From Smallanthus sonchifolius (taxonomy: Eukaryota > Streptophyta > Magnoliopsida > Asterales > Asteraceae): a DNA stretch of 64,000 bases. The stretch's first letter is position 1. Each line of letters opens with the position of its first letter. Position numbers and translations under genes: made by a program. The notes under the pieces are model-generated. The model ran no database searches. It was not told the DNA's origin and saw nothing but the letters and a program-made list of their open reading frames with translations. The DNA is taken from contig CM042032.1 in assembly GCA_023525975.1 (NCBI GenBank), positions 35,878,001-35,942,000 on the forward strand, written 5' to 3'. Shown here piece by piece: positions 33,849 to 45,949 of this stretch.

Positions 33849-34165
33849 ATTATTCTCATTCTTGCTGCTGATAGCTATGTTCCTTGAAGACAAATCGTTG
33901 CAGCTGACTATCCATGCCAAGCGTCACTGACAACTTTCTGCAAAAGCAACTGACACACTCAAAGCAGAAGGAACCTCAATGGTGCAACCAATGACGGACG
34001 ACAATGCTCTTCCCGAGCATGCAAACAATGATGAATAAAGTAAACGCTTCAATAAAGTTAGCTAGTTTAGCTTTAACGTGTATTATTAACTTTTGTATAA
34101 AAGATCAACGGTCTGTGTTCGATCTGATCCTTAGAATCAAGGGTCTGTCTTGATTCTAAGTTAGT

Positions 34166-34173
34166 ATAAATAC
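34166..34173 (+). promoter_or_regulatory. TATA box of the Sirevirus-like LTR
   Basis: TATAAATA, about 190 bp before the LTR end; also present in the 3' LTR near 42727. Confidence 0.7.
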
Positions 34174-34365
34174 TGTGTAAACACTTCATTGTAAGTGTGC
34201 TTCTTAAAAGAGTTTTCATTTGTAATCGTTTATTCACTAAACTTAATACAACAGTGTTCTTATCAGTATTCTTTCTGTTTACTCGATTGTAATTGTGCAG
34301 TTGATATTGTTTCCGCCAATCTCAACTAAGAACAGAACCATCTTGTAATTTCACGATCCTACAAG

Positions 34366-34377
34366 TGGTATCAGAGC
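34366..34377 (+). other. Primer-binding site of the Sirevirus-like element
   Basis: TGGTATCAGAGC, two bases after the LTR end; initiator-Met tRNA type. Confidence 0.9.
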
Positions 34378-34474
34378 TTTGACTCATATTAAACAAACTC
34401 ACATTTGTTTAATCACTTCTGGTTCTATTCTAAACTCTCTCTTTGATCAAGTCACCCAAAATCACAAAACAAAA

Positions 34475-37287
34475 ATGGCACAAAGCAATGGTTTTGAAGA
34501 CATCGGCAGCATCAACCGACCACCAAGGTTGGTATCTGGAGAAGACTACGACATGTGGAAAAATCGCATGGAAAGCTTCTTCTGCTATCAGGAGTACGGA
34601 ATGTGGAAATCCATCAGGGATGGACCATACACTCCCATGGTGGCATCGAATGACTCTGGAGAACCAACAGTTCCAAAGGATCCCTCCAAGTACTCAGAAG
34701 AGGATATCAAGAAAATGGAGGTAGACTTCAAGGCACTAGGAGCTATCCAAATGTGCCTTCCAAATGAAGTCTTTCATAACTTCAGAAGTTACAAAACAGC
34801 TAAGGTGCTGTGGGAGGCCCTTGAGAAGATGTTTGCTGGATCTGAGGAAATTAAGGAAAACAGAAGAGACATCCTCAAGCAGCAGTACGAAAACTTCATC
34901 TGGAAGGAAGGTGAGTCTCTAACTGTTTTATATAACAGATATACTTATCTTGTAGGTGAGTTGCAGTGCTCAAAAGTGAAGTTGGAGAATGAAGACATTT
35001 CTTAAAAAATTCATCAGATCTCTACCTAGTTGCTGGACACTCTACACAGTGTCCATCAGAAGAACTGAGAATCTGAAGACTCTTCAGATGACTGAGCTAT
35101 TTGGTATGTTCAAAACCTATGAATTAGAAATGATTCAGGCCAAGGAAAGGAGCTCAAGCTACCAAACAGCCTCCACATCCAACACCACCTCATCTGCTTT
35201 TCACTCTGAGCACTCAGGCCCCAGTACTAGCAATTACTATCCTCCCATAGTCACACATCCTCAAACTCCCACCTCTAAAACAAACACATCACCATTTCTC
35301 CTTGAAGCTCCTTCTCAAGCCTCAACCACTGCTGCTTTTGTTTCTGAAAACTCAAGCAACATGTACTTTATCAAGGAGGATCTTGAGTGCTTCCATCCAG
35401 ATGATCTAGAAGAAATGGATATACAGCACTCGTATGCCATGCTCTCCATAAGAGCAAAAAGGTTCTACTCTAGAACCGGAAGACCCATTCCAAGCAACAG
35501 CTTAAACACCAGAGTTGGCTTGGATAAAAGCAAATTAAAATGTTACAACTGTAACCAACTGGGTCATTTTGCTATAGAATGCAAGGCACCTAGGGCAAAC
35601 CCAGCAGCTCACCAAACCCAACCAAGACATCAACAGCAACAAGCTACTCCTCCAGCTCAAACTGTAGCTTGTGCAGTTGTTGGAACATCTGACTTTGACT
35701 GGAGCTTCCAGTATGAAGACCTGCCTACTAACAACCAAGCTCTTATGGCAGACACAACTGAGATACCGCCCCAGGTATATGAACATCTATGTTCCCAAGC
35801 CTGTATTGATAAGGTTTTAGGCTACAGAAAGCACAATCAAAACCTAATAGATCAAAATGAAGAGTTTCACCAAATGAAATCTGAATTCCAAAAGGCCGAA
35901 GACAGTTACAAAGAAAAAAATTAACTGCCTAAAGAAAGAGATTTCATCATTAAAACATGAACAAACCAATCTTGAAACTCAGATTGATGATCTACTGGCC
36001 AGATTAAAAGCTACCAGAGCAGAATTGGCAGAACAAAAGGTTCATGTCGACAAATATGAATTTGCATCCAAAAAGCTGCAAAGACTTTTGGATGCTCAAA
36101 TTCATGAAAAGGTAAAAACTGGTGTGGGGTATCATGCTGAACAATATCAAGCTGTTGCACCTCCCGCTGACTATGTGACCATTCGTGCACCAAGCTTCAA
36201 TCTGGCAAATCTTGATATGGCCAACAGAAATCTTGATCCTTCTAAGGATGAATCTTTGGCACAAGAATACACTACCTCATCAGAGTTTGATTCAACTTAT
36301 TCAGACTCCACTGAAGCAAGTAAAGCTTCATCTCCTCCTACTCCTCCAGCCACTCTGACTAAAAATGAAGTCCATTCAGCACAAGTACCAGCCATGTCAG
36401 TACCAGTACCTACACCTTTCAAACAAATCAAAATTAGCTATCCTCCAGAAGGAAGGAAGCTAAATACTGAAAAGGGCCAGTCCTCAACTTCAGTCCAACC
36501 AAGGAAGGTGTTCGACATATGTCATGCGCCTGGAGAGAGGGTTCCATATGTTCAAAAGACATTGGAAGAAGCTACATTTGAGCACAACAAAGCTCACCCT
36601 TGGAACTTCAAAGACCTTTTCAAAAGAAAGGATTATGTGTATCTTTCAAGAGATAAACTGGCAAAATCATGTTTTGTCTGTGGAAAATATAACCACACTG
36701 CCAGCACCTGCTTCTACTACCTACAGCAGCAAAGAAACCTCAAGCAACATGCTTTTGAGAAGACAAAGAAGAACAAACAGGTAAGAAGTTTTGAAGCTAA
36801 GACAACTCAATTCAGAAAATCTCTTTCTCCACCAAGGGAGCAGTTGTCAAAACCTCAACAATCTTGCATCATCTGTGGAGAATCAGACCACTTTGCTGCA
36901 AACTGTAAGTTTAACCCTTTCAACCAGATTCTTCATCAAGCCCCTCAAAGACAAAGAGTAAAGAAGGATCAACATACATCGGTTGTTAGTCCAGTTAAGC
37001 CCAAGAAAATGAAGCAGAAGCTTTCAGCAGCAACCAAATCTGCTTCTGATAAGCTAACAAAGTCCGCAGCAAAATCTGCTGCTGATAAGGCAAAGCTATC
37101 AGCAGCAAAAGTGTCCACTGCTGATAAGGCAAGATCCAAGGGAAAACCTTCAACAGCAACAAAGTCTGCAGCTGCTCAAGTAAAATCATCAGATACAACG
37201 TCTGCTGCTGAAAAGACAAAGAAAGCTGGAAAACCACCAACTCAACAATGGAAGGTAAAGAAAACACCAAGCATCATCATCGGTTAA
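34475..37287 (+). pseudogene. Gag of the Sirevirus-like element, two frameshifts
   Basis: Starts at ATG 34475. The first 170 codons are a copia-type Gag domain (YDMWKNRMESFF, then KVLWEALEKMF). The frame breaks at an A-run (TAA 35003-35005), continues in the frame open from 34989, and breaks again at an A-run near 35915-35922, continuing to TAA 37287. Zinc knuckles are CYNCNQLGHFAIEC (about 35541), CFVCGKYNHTASTC (about 36668) and CIICGESDHFAANC (about 36865). A coiled-coil stretch lies at 35930-36100. The C-terminal 80 residues are Lys/Ala/Ser-rich, like a histone H1 tail, and their DNA resembles the LTR palindromes. Total length, about 930 codons, fits the long Gag of Sireviruses. Confidence 0.85.
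37017..37250 (+). repeat. Ala/Lys-rich coding repeat related to the LTR palindromes
   Basis: Degenerate units such as CTGCTGATAAGGCAAAGC followed by TATCAGCAGC encode the SAADKAKLSAAK-type repeats at the Gag end. The DNA keeps both arms of the LTR palindrome around a longer loop. Confidence 0.65.
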
Positions 37288-37339
37288 GCTGAATGCATCT
37301 ATCTTCTGTTGTAAATATGTCTGTCTAATGTTGTAAATA

Positions 37340-37615
37340 AAAGTTATAAGTAAGCAGCATCCTTTTTGGCTGCTGACAGGTCTGATCCTCTGCAGCAAAG
37401 GATTTGCCTTTGACTGCCTTAAGTTATCAGCAGGAACAAGTTTCCTGCAGATAGCTTTAAGGCCATCAGCAGCAACATCCCTGCTACAGATCATTGCATC
37501 TATCAGTAGCAATTAAGTTTGCTGCTAACAGACTTAACCTTCCGCAGCAACCAAAGTTGCAGCGGATAGGCTTATTCATCCACAACAACCAAGTTTGCTG
37601 CTGATGGGTAAACTT
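37340..37615 (+). repeat. Degenerate GCAGC/GCTGC hairpin repeats between gag and the second coding region
   Basis: At least six imperfect inverted pairs such as GCTGCTGACAGG..CTCTGCAGC and GCTGCTGATGG follow the Gag stop. No coding frame crosses the tract. They resemble the LTR palindromes. Confidence 0.6.
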
Positions 37616-37915
37616 AAGTCCAAATTAACATTTACCCACTGTAAAAGAAATTAACGTCAGTCTTTACCATGACTGTCTCGGTGTATTACAGCTGTAACAC
37701 TGAAAAGTAAATTAGGTTGTACTGTACAAGTCATTCTGCTTTTTCTCTCATCTGTCGCTATAAGAACAAATCAAATTTTCCTTACCACCTCTTCACATTC
37801 AATTCAACCCTAACCAACTATCACTTTCACCCTAAGTCCCCACCACATTCAAAGCTCTCCATATTCTTCATACTCTCAAGTCTCCACCATATTCAAATCA
37901 TCCCTCCAAAATCAA

Positions 37916-40900
37916 ATGGCTATGGCAGATATCAACAACCCAGATGATAAGTTCTCCACATACCATAACCTAACAGCATACCTTACCAAAGGAAAGAAAT
38001 CCGATGGTTTTGATGATATGATCGATTTCTTATGTCGATCAAAGATCTACTTTGCCCTCACCACCAACCCTACCATATATATCCCTCATATGGAGGATTT
38101 CTGGAGTACCGCCGTCTACTCAACCGAACAGGGGATTCCCCAAATCAAAGCCAAAGTAGACGGCAAGAATATCACCATCTTGGAAGCGACACTCAGAAAA
38201 CATCTTAAGCTTCAAGATGAGGGAGCAGCCATCTCATACTCAAAGGACGAATACATGAGGACCTTTGTCTCCATTGGATACACTGGAAATCAAACCGAGT
38301 ACACGATAGAGAAGGCGTTGATGGGCCCTCCATGGAAGTATCTCTGCCACACTCTTCTCCAATGCATATCTCAGAAGAGGAGTGGATGGCATCAGGTGAG
38401 CTCTGCACTGGCCTCCGCCTTCCATGGTATGGTCACTAACCAAGGCTTCAACTTTGCACATCTCATTTTTTAGGGTTTGCGATATAACCTTCAAGAGGGT
38501 GCATAGCAGCAATTTTTCATGTACCCAAGATTCCTGCAGGAAGTTTTCAATCAAGAACTAAAAGATCTTTCAAAACCTGCAAGAATCTACATCATGTTGG
38601 GTCATAAAAATAACATTTTTCAAAGCATGAGGACTGTTTCCAAAAAGTTCTCAGGGGTCAACGTTCCATTGTTATCTACAATGCTGAACGTCCAAAGTAC
38701 CCCGGGTGACAGTTCAGCAGTCCCGGCTGATACTGATCCCACACCCTCCACCTCACATCATGAACAACAATCTGCATCCACCGTTCGAACCCTTGTGCAT
38801 ACTACTAAGGTTGCACAGGCACAAAAATTACTTACACCTCTTTTGGATGTTATTGTTCAACCGGAACACAGGGCCCCGGTTGCAACAACATATACTAGAA
38901 AAAGGGGCAAGAGAACTCCTTCTTCTCTTGCCTCCAAGGCCCAAACCCAACCTAACAGCCCTCACTCAGAATCACAACATTCTGGTGAGAATATCATAAG
39001 GGAAAGCCACATTATTAGGGAGACTCCTTCGGATGTCTCTCTATTAGGATCAGGACCACTTCCCGGATCCGTAGAACAGCCCCCTGAGCACTTCCTTTCT
39101 CTTCTGAACTTAAGTGTTGAGGAACCTGATCAAAATGATGTACCTTCTCCAACTACCACTATCTCGGAGGTACTGATTGATCTTGCTTCCAACACACCCA
39201 ACCCAAGTTCATCTACCCTGAAGGTCCACTCTCGGAGTTATGAAAGAGTGAATGTGGAAGAGGCTGTCACTACTGCTGGCCCGTCAAATGACCAGGAGGA
39301 CAGTGACAACAGTATTAAGACCTCAACCACGGCAACTCACAGTGAGGATGTTTCCTTGGAAACTCCCCTCACTGAGAGGAATCCCAGGCGCCAAGAAACC
39401 ATGGGTGATGGGGATGAAGAGGCTAGGCCTAAGGCCCCATCTGGGTCCAAGGATTCCACAACTGTGGATGAGGACAAACTGAAACTTCATAACTTGGAAT
39501 TGACGGCCAGGGTGGCTATGCTAGAGGCTGAAGTGTCCAAACTAAGATACCAAGTCTCTATGCATGAAGCCCATCAATGCCCAACTTTAGCCACTCCCTC
39601 ACTTGTATCAGTAGGCACCCAAACTGATGCTTACCTGTCTACTGATGCAACCAAAAAGGGGAAGATGGTCTCTATGGAAGAAGACACAGACAGTCTTGAC
39701 GACTGGATTCAAGAACAGGTTGTAATTCAAAGCTCACTATTCAAGCCGGCTTTTGTACAAGTTCATGACTTGCCAGTCTCAGATAACGAAGAAGAAGAGA
39801 CATCTGAAGACTGGAAGTTGGTCGTCAGGGCTGTTGATGAAATGCTGAATGATGCTGAAGACACAGAACAAACAAATACATCATTCAGCATCCTTCCTGA
39901 AGCAGCAGCCATCATAAGTCAATCCATTACCCCCCCAACTCTTTCAAACTACACAGAAGCTAGAATTTGACTCCATTCTAGCTTGGGGGTATGATGGATC
40001 AGCTGAGAGATTTTGGATTAGATGGTAGTTTAGTGGTGTAGAAGAGCTAAACTGGAACTCTCTCAATGCCCTCCAAGTCCTACAACTGCATTTAACTAAC
40101 TGCATCAACACTTCATCAGATCTCTCAGCAGAACTTGCCATTGGCAGGTTCCATGACTTGATGGAGGATAATCTACCCCACTTCAAAAGACTAATACAAA
40201 CAGTAAAACGGGCAGCAGCAGAAAGAAGACTGACTCTTAGAAGACTTGACATTATAAGGAGCAGTCTTCTCACTAACGAAGAAATTTGCTGCTTAAGAAG
40301 ATTTCTGTACTCCTTCATTGCCAAAGACTTAGATGTGCTGGGATGGACAAGCACTAAGTCTCTTGACCACACCTTCTTACTAAGCAACGGCTCCTCTCTC
40401 ACCATCAACACCAGGAACATCTTGTCACTTCCTACAGACTTTCTCTATAAGATCTTTCAACTCAGGGCAAATATCTGCAATGTCAACTCACTTGAAAGCC
40501 AGGCAATGATAGCTACTGTCAGAGCCAAACTTGAACACGTAGGAAGAATTACTGAGGCAGTATATGTGTCAAACTCTGACACTGATACTGACTCAGCTTC
40601 CCCTCGAGTAGACATCTGTACTGCAGCATATGAGTCAAGATCAACTATCAAAGAAATGCTGAAAGAAGTCACAAGTCCTGAGTGCAAATCGAATGAGGCC
40701 AATGACCTTCCCATGTTCACATCCCAAATTGCCAATGAAGCTGAGGCAGAGATCCCAATAGCAGCACCATCATCTGCTGTTGTGGTCAGTGAAGTTGAAG
40801 CAGAGGCATCCAATGTAAACAAAGGAAAGGGAATCATGACAGATGAAGATGAAGAGAGGTTGCTAAAAGAGAAAAGAGAGAGGGAAGAGAAAAGAAGAAG

Positions 40901-42188
40901 AAGAGAAGAAGAGGAGATGGCTGACCTTAAAAAGGCTCAAGAAAGAAAAACAGCCATTCTCCTAAGAGAACAAACCATCCAGTTGTATGCTAGACAGCTG
41001 GATGAACTGAAAAGAAAGATTCCTGCAGTTGACCAGATTGAAGAAGATGCAGCTCTTGCTCTTCAACTGCAGGAACAATTCAACAGAGAAAAGGAAGAAT
41101 TGGAGAAGAAGAAGAAAGAAGAAGCTAAGTTCAGAATAACCGATTCTGAACTAGCTAAAGAAATGAGGGAGGAGTGGGTAAAGACTCTAGTCTCTCAAGG
41201 TGAGGATGCAGACTACCTTGAGAAACTATCAAATAAAGAATTCTACAGATCCTACATGGGTCAGCAAGGTCAATTGGTAAAGAAGAAACAGGCTGAAGAA
41301 GAAGAAAAAGCCAAACAACAGTCCAAAAAGACCATTGCCTTTAATAAACGGACCCATGAAGAAAGGAAGGTCATGATTGACTTCCTTAAGGCTAGAGGAG
41401 AGAATGGAAAGAGGCTAGGTCCTATGAACTTCATGAACATGCAAGCCCTCTACTTCAAAGTCAAGAAGGATGAGGAAGAAAGAGTAGGCAAGAAGGGCTC
41501 CAAGAAAAGGGTACCTATTCAGGAAGAAAGAGAAACAAAAGCAAAGAAACCCAAGCCTTCTCCCTCACCTACCTCTTCCTCAGTCCAACAACCTTCCACT
41601 CTCCTCCCCAAACCTTCCACTCCTCCACCCAAAAAGTCCAAACCATCTCACCCAGCCCCCACTTATCAACAGCCTCCCTTGAAGAAATCTAAACCCACAC
41701 CTAAATCAGAAGACTCAAGAGACATAGTTGATTGGGTCTATAATCCACAGTATCAAAGGTTTGAGATCTTCAGGGGGAGAACTGAAAGAAGAAGATTTAT
41801 CTACAGATCTGTTGATGAAATTCTGTAATTGCCAGATTCAGATCTTGGCAGAATTCTGGAGCTAGGTGAAGCTCATGAGCCTGCAAATGAGAGTGGGAAA
41901 CTTCTTGTGCTAACAATAAAACACTACTTCAACCCTAGCAAAGATGTGATCATTGACATCAAACCACTCAAGTCCCACTCTCCATTTGTAAGTTGGTCCT
42001 ATAATGCTGATTTGGACGAGTTCACCTTAACTGATGTAAGGAAGCAGAAGATGAGATGTTCAAGCAAAACAATCTACAAAATGCCAAATAAAGACATCAA
42101 GACTCTGTCTGCACTTCCACTGAACAATCCCAGAAAGGATCCAAGAGGCTATGAGGTTGAAAGGATAGTCAGCCACATGCAACAGTGA
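37916..42188 (+). pseudogene. Large extra coding region of the Sirevirus-like element
   Basis: About 1420 codons in one direction, with in-frame stops at 38471-38473, 38504-38506 and 41826-41828 and a frame change near 39970-40100. The first 185 codons (FDDMIDFLCRSKIYFALTTN, then HMEDFWSTA) form a conserved globular-looking part. The next part (38519 on) starts YPRFLQEVFNQEL, then turns Ser/Thr/Pro-rich, with a short coiled coil near 39460-39570. The third part (40158 on) is Lys/Glu-rich coiled coil (about 40830-41400) and a basic proline-rich stretch. The last part (41829-42188) is again globular. I recall similar proteins in Asteraceae Sirevirus-like elements, at the place where other Sireviruses carry an envelope-like ORF; function unknown. 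No transmembrane segment is seen. Confidence 0.7.
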
Positions 42189-42210
42189 TTAGAAGAATTT
42201 TGGTTGCATT

Positions 42211-42225
42211 AGTCTAGGGGGAGTT
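42211..42225 (+). other. Polypurine tract of the Sirevirus-like element
   Basis: AGTCTAGGGGGAGTT directly before the 3' LTR. Confidence 0.8.
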
Positions 42226-42924
42226 TATAGAACCAAAGACTGATTGCTACCAAATTATTCTAAGTACAAATACTGCTGATAGGCTTATCAGCAGCATTCA
42301 ACACATGTTGCTGCTGATAGGCTTATCATCAGCATTCAACACTTGTTGCTGCTGATAGGCTTATCAGCAGCGTTCAACACAAGTTGTTGCTGATAGGCTT
42401 ATCAGCAGCATTATTCTCATTCTTGCTGCTGATAGCTATGTTCCTTGAAGACAAATCGTTGCAGCTGACTATCCATGCCAAGCGTCACTGACAACTTTCT
42501 ACAAAAGCAACTGACACACTCAAAGCAGAAGGAACCTCAATGGTGCAACCAATGACGGACGACAATGCTCTTCCCGAGCATGCAAACAATGATGAATAAA
42601 GTAAACGCTTCAATAAAGTTAGCTAGTTTAGCTTTAACGTGTATTATTAGCTTTTGTATAAAAGATCAACGGTCTGTGTTCGATCTGATCCTTAGAATCA
42701 AGGGTCTGTCTTGATTCTAAGTTAGTATAAATACTGTGTAAACACTTCATTGTAAGTGTGCTTCTTAAAAGAGTTTTCATTTGTAATCGCTTATTCACTA
42801 AGCTTAATACAACAGTGTTCTTATCAGTATTCTTTCTGTATACTCGATTGTAATTGTGCAGTTGATATTGTATCCGCCAATCTCAACTAAGAACAGAACC
42901 ATCTTGTAATTTCACGATCCTACA
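42226..42924 (+). repeat. 3' LTR of the Sirevirus-like element
   Basis: 699 bp; its first dinucleotide is TA instead of TG. About ten differences from the 5' LTR, several in palindrome arms. Confidence 0.95.
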
Positions 42925-42929
42925 AAACC

Positions 42930-43190
42930 CGAGGTTGGTTCATGTAAACGGTTTCATTAAGTTCCCCATGCAAGAATGCATTGTTGATATCTAACTGGTG
43001 AATCGGACAGGACCGGGATACTTCCAAGCTTAAGACAGTCCGAATGATAGCCTATTTAACACCAAGCTAAAAGTCTCCTCGTAATTGACCCCCACTGTTT
43101 ACGATTTTCCATTGAGTATTAAACGCGCCTTGTACCTATCAAGTGTTCCATCAAAATGAAACTTGAGGCGATATAACCACATACATTGTA
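42930..43190 (-). pseudogene. Copia pol, start of reverse transcriptase
   Basis: The minus strand encodes, with several stops, RTVLSLEVSRSCPIHQLDI and NNAFLHGELNETVYM, a hallmark of copia reverse transcriptase. It belongs to the same gene as 24044-24834 and 33306-33664. At 43190 it is cut by gypsy element A; the 5 bp beside the insertion are TTGTA. Confidence 0.8.
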
Positions 43191-43885
43191 TGTCACACCC
43201 CCAAAATCCACTAACGGAGTTTTACCGCTAGGTGTGTGAAAAACCAGGATCTTAGTCATTAGTTACGTCAAATGACACTATATGAGTTTAAACAAATCCA
43301 TTAAATGTTCAGAGTTAAATGCGGAAGCGATTTATGTCAAGTAGTTATTGTGCAAAACAAACGCGCCCAAGTTTAGTTAAATAAAAACAAGTGAACTGTT
43401 ATAAATGTTTGCATATGAATGAAATGACAGTAGGACTCCATGCATGTCCTAGGTGTGCAACCTGTGCCTTAGCGACCTGAGAAAACATGTAATAAAAGTG
43501 TCAACACGAGGTTGGTGAGTTCACAGGTTTGTGAGTAAATAATCTGTTTGAGTGTTTGTAGGATCCACATACGTAAGTCACACCTATTGTTAGCTAGACA
43601 ATGTACAAGTTACTCTAAGCGTTCGCAATCAAAGCTGACTGTTTGTGTTTGAATGCCTTCCGCCATACTAACATCAACAATGGCAACTGTTTAGAACAAT
43701 TTACACCTGTTCGACCTCCAATCGTGCTAGCGCGTCTAGCCCGGGTGGGGTTTGTCAAACCTAGTAGTACTACTCAAATTTTCACACTATATACCTTATA
43801 TTAACGGTTCGAGTGTGTAAGGACTTAGCATGTTATGTTTGTGCTTAAGTAAATAAGTGGTAGTGAAATACTATGTGATCCATGT

Positions 43886-44080
43886 TTGTTTGTGTGCATG
43901 TTTCTCCCCAAAGGGAAAACAAGTAAAAGGATGTTTGTTTGTATGTGTGTTTCTCCCCAACGGGAAAACAAGTAAAATGATGTTTGTTTGTATACATGTT
44001 TCTCCCCAACGGGAAAACAAGTAAAATGATGTTTGTTTGTATACATGTTTCTCCCCCAATAGGAAAACAAGTAAAAAAGG
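43886..44080 (-). repeat. Tandem repeat of about 49 bp, four units
   Basis: Units carry TTTCTCCCCAACGGGAAAAC and AAGTAAAA. Within a unit TTTCCCGTT can pair weakly with GGGGAGAAA. The same array is in the other LTR at 51225-51420. Confidence 0.9.
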
Positions 44081-44664
44081 GTAGTGAAACTCACCTGAGT
44101 TGTGTAAGAGTAGGTAGTTAGCACCACACAAGGATGCGATAAGAAACCATAATTTGATTGCACACGTACTATCTACGAATGCCCTAGAATGATAATTAAA
44201 AGTGTTAGGATCACGTGGGATTTTATGACGACGACACGGAAAGGTTGGATGTCCTAGAACACACTAATGATTATCGAGTAGACAAACGTGTCATCGGAAA
44301 TCAAAGAATTTTTAGTCTATTATTTATTATGAATGTGTTACGAACAACACGTCACCAAACACGAATGTTAATATAAAACAATTGTTTGGGTGTTTTTATG
44401 AATTAAATAATAATCTTAGATAATAATAGAAATAATTTATATTATTCTAAATGTGGAAAATAATAGATAAATAACGAGTTATAAATCTAATAGTTTAGGT
44501 GTTAATAAAATATCTAATATCATTATTATTATTTTTAACACCCAAGTTGAGATATAAATTCAATCCCATGCCTACGGGTGTTTTCCGGGTTCAAAACGTA
44601 TTTATATAACATTATAATAATATGGGGGTGGGTTGTGTATAAAATATTTGCTTAAAAAGTTGCT

Positions 44665-44740
44665 AAAAAAATAAAAACAGGTTGTGGGACTCGAACCCGG
44701 GTCTTCTCCCCACCACACCAACGATTTAACCATCACGCCC
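44665..44740 (-). other. tRNA-like module in LTR A
   Basis: On the minus strand an A-box-like GGGCGTGATGG (44740-44730), then 32 nt, then B-box GGTTCGAGTCC (44697-44687) and T-runs (44677-44665). Confidence 0.6.
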
Positions 44741-45792
44741 GCTAGGGTCTTCGCATCAGAATCCGGATTAAAAAGGTTTTAAAACTGATATCTCATGTGT
44801 TCTTCCCCTTTAAGCGACCCGATCCTAAATCCGCCCTCAAATCCCTTGAATCTGATCACGATTGAACCAAAAGACAAAGGGTTTTGTTCCTCAGTGTATT
44901 TCGAATATGTGGATAGATTTAATTGAAAATCGTTTGGTATTGAGTCATTTAATTCCTGTTTGAAGAGCCGAAACCCTAGGTTCAATCCACAAATCCAATT
45001 GATTAAATCCTATAATATTAGGGGTTGGATTCATAAGGTTTTCAATGAGTGAGGAATTGCGAACCTGTTCATGTCAGTTATTTGAATTGAGGTCGTGTCT
45101 ACGTTGGTGTTCGATTAAACCGAATATGTTAAGAACCCTAGAATCGATTCTTGATTAGATCGATGTTATGAGCCCCAATTAGCATAGGGCATTCAATCTA
45201 GGGATGAAAACGAATTTGTAGGTGTATTCAATTACCTGAAATGATATCGGATTGATGGAGTCGACTAAACCACAGTCGCGGGTCCGATGAGTTGGTCTCC
45301 GACGTCTCTGGTTCCTTCTCCGGCCAATTTAGGATGTGCAAAAGCTTCAGTGGGGTTCGTTTATCATGTGCAGAGGGTTTGATTGCGAAATGATACACGA
45401 ATTGGTCGATTTCGAAAGGCATAATGGAGGTTTTGAAAGTTACGGCTTGATGAGCATAAAGAGGATTAATTCGAGATCAATGCCGGTGTTAATTGGTTCA
45501 ATAATGGTCGACCTCATCATTACTACGCATATCAGTTACAGATTGGAACAGATTTGGAGTATTGATCTTAAATTTGGATCAAGGGGTCGATTTTGACTTT
45601 CAAAAGTCAACGAGATTGAGTTTGGGTTTATTACAGAATTAGCCCCTGTAATCTAAATGTATAGGTTTGAGATTTTGATAGATTTGGTCCTTGTGGTTTG
45701 AGATTAGATAACTGTGTTAAGAGGTAACGGAATTAACTGAGTTTGAGTGGGATAACAGAGTTTAAGTTAACAATGTTAACTGGAATTTGTCT

Positions 45793-45911
45793 GGTGTCAC
45801 ATCATCCCCTAGTTGAAAGAATTTTCGTCCCGAAAATTAAAATATTAAAAAAAAATTTCGGGGTGTCACATCATCCCCTAGTTGAAAGAATTTTCGTCCC
45901 GAAAATTAAAA
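45793..45911 (-). repeat. Tandem duplication of the LTR/polypurine junction
   Basis: A 50-bp sequence (45793-45842) holding GGTGTCACATCATCCCCTAG, the LTR start plus purine tract, recurs at 45862-45911 (period 69). Confidence 0.9.
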
Positions 45912-45949
45912 AGTAACTTAAGTGTTTGACGTGGATTGCTTGAACAGAT

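Larger units (their letters stand above)
33665..34363 (+). repeat. 5' LTR of the Sirevirus-like element
   Basis: TGTAGAACC...GATCCTACA. It holds four 24-nt palindromes at a 38-bp period (33711-33848), a TATA box (34166-34173) and a pyrimidine-rich end, followed by the primer-binding site. Confidence 0.95.
33665..42924 (+). mobile_element. Sirevirus-like copia element without pol
   Basis: 9260 bp flanked by the target duplication AAACC (33660-33664 and 42925-42929). LTRs are 699 bp each and differ at about 10 positions (1.4%). It has a primer-binding site, a long gag with three zinc knuckles, a hairpin-repeat spacer, a second coding region of about 4.3 kb, and a purine tract. No integrase, reverse transcriptase or RNase H motif could be found between gag and the 3' LTR, so it is non-autonomous. 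Confidence 0.9.
43191..45801 (-). repeat. 3' LTR of element A
   Basis: The minus strand starts TGTGACACC (45801) and ends GGGGGTGTGACA (43191), 2611 bp. It shows a donor-like TTTCAG|GTAATTG (45235), a tRNA-like module (44740-44665), CTCAG|GTGAGTTTCAC (44094) preceded by a branch-site-like TGCTAAC, a tandem repeat (44080-43886) and TTCTCAG|G (43477). A duplicated junction (45862-45911) leaves 45870 as a possible alternative LTR start. Confidence 0.85.

Noticed and set aside
43825..44163. Repeat-containing protein frames in LTR A (also 51165-51547)
   Set aside because: The frames are translations of the 49-bp tandem repeat in an LTR, present in both LTR copies and in several frames.
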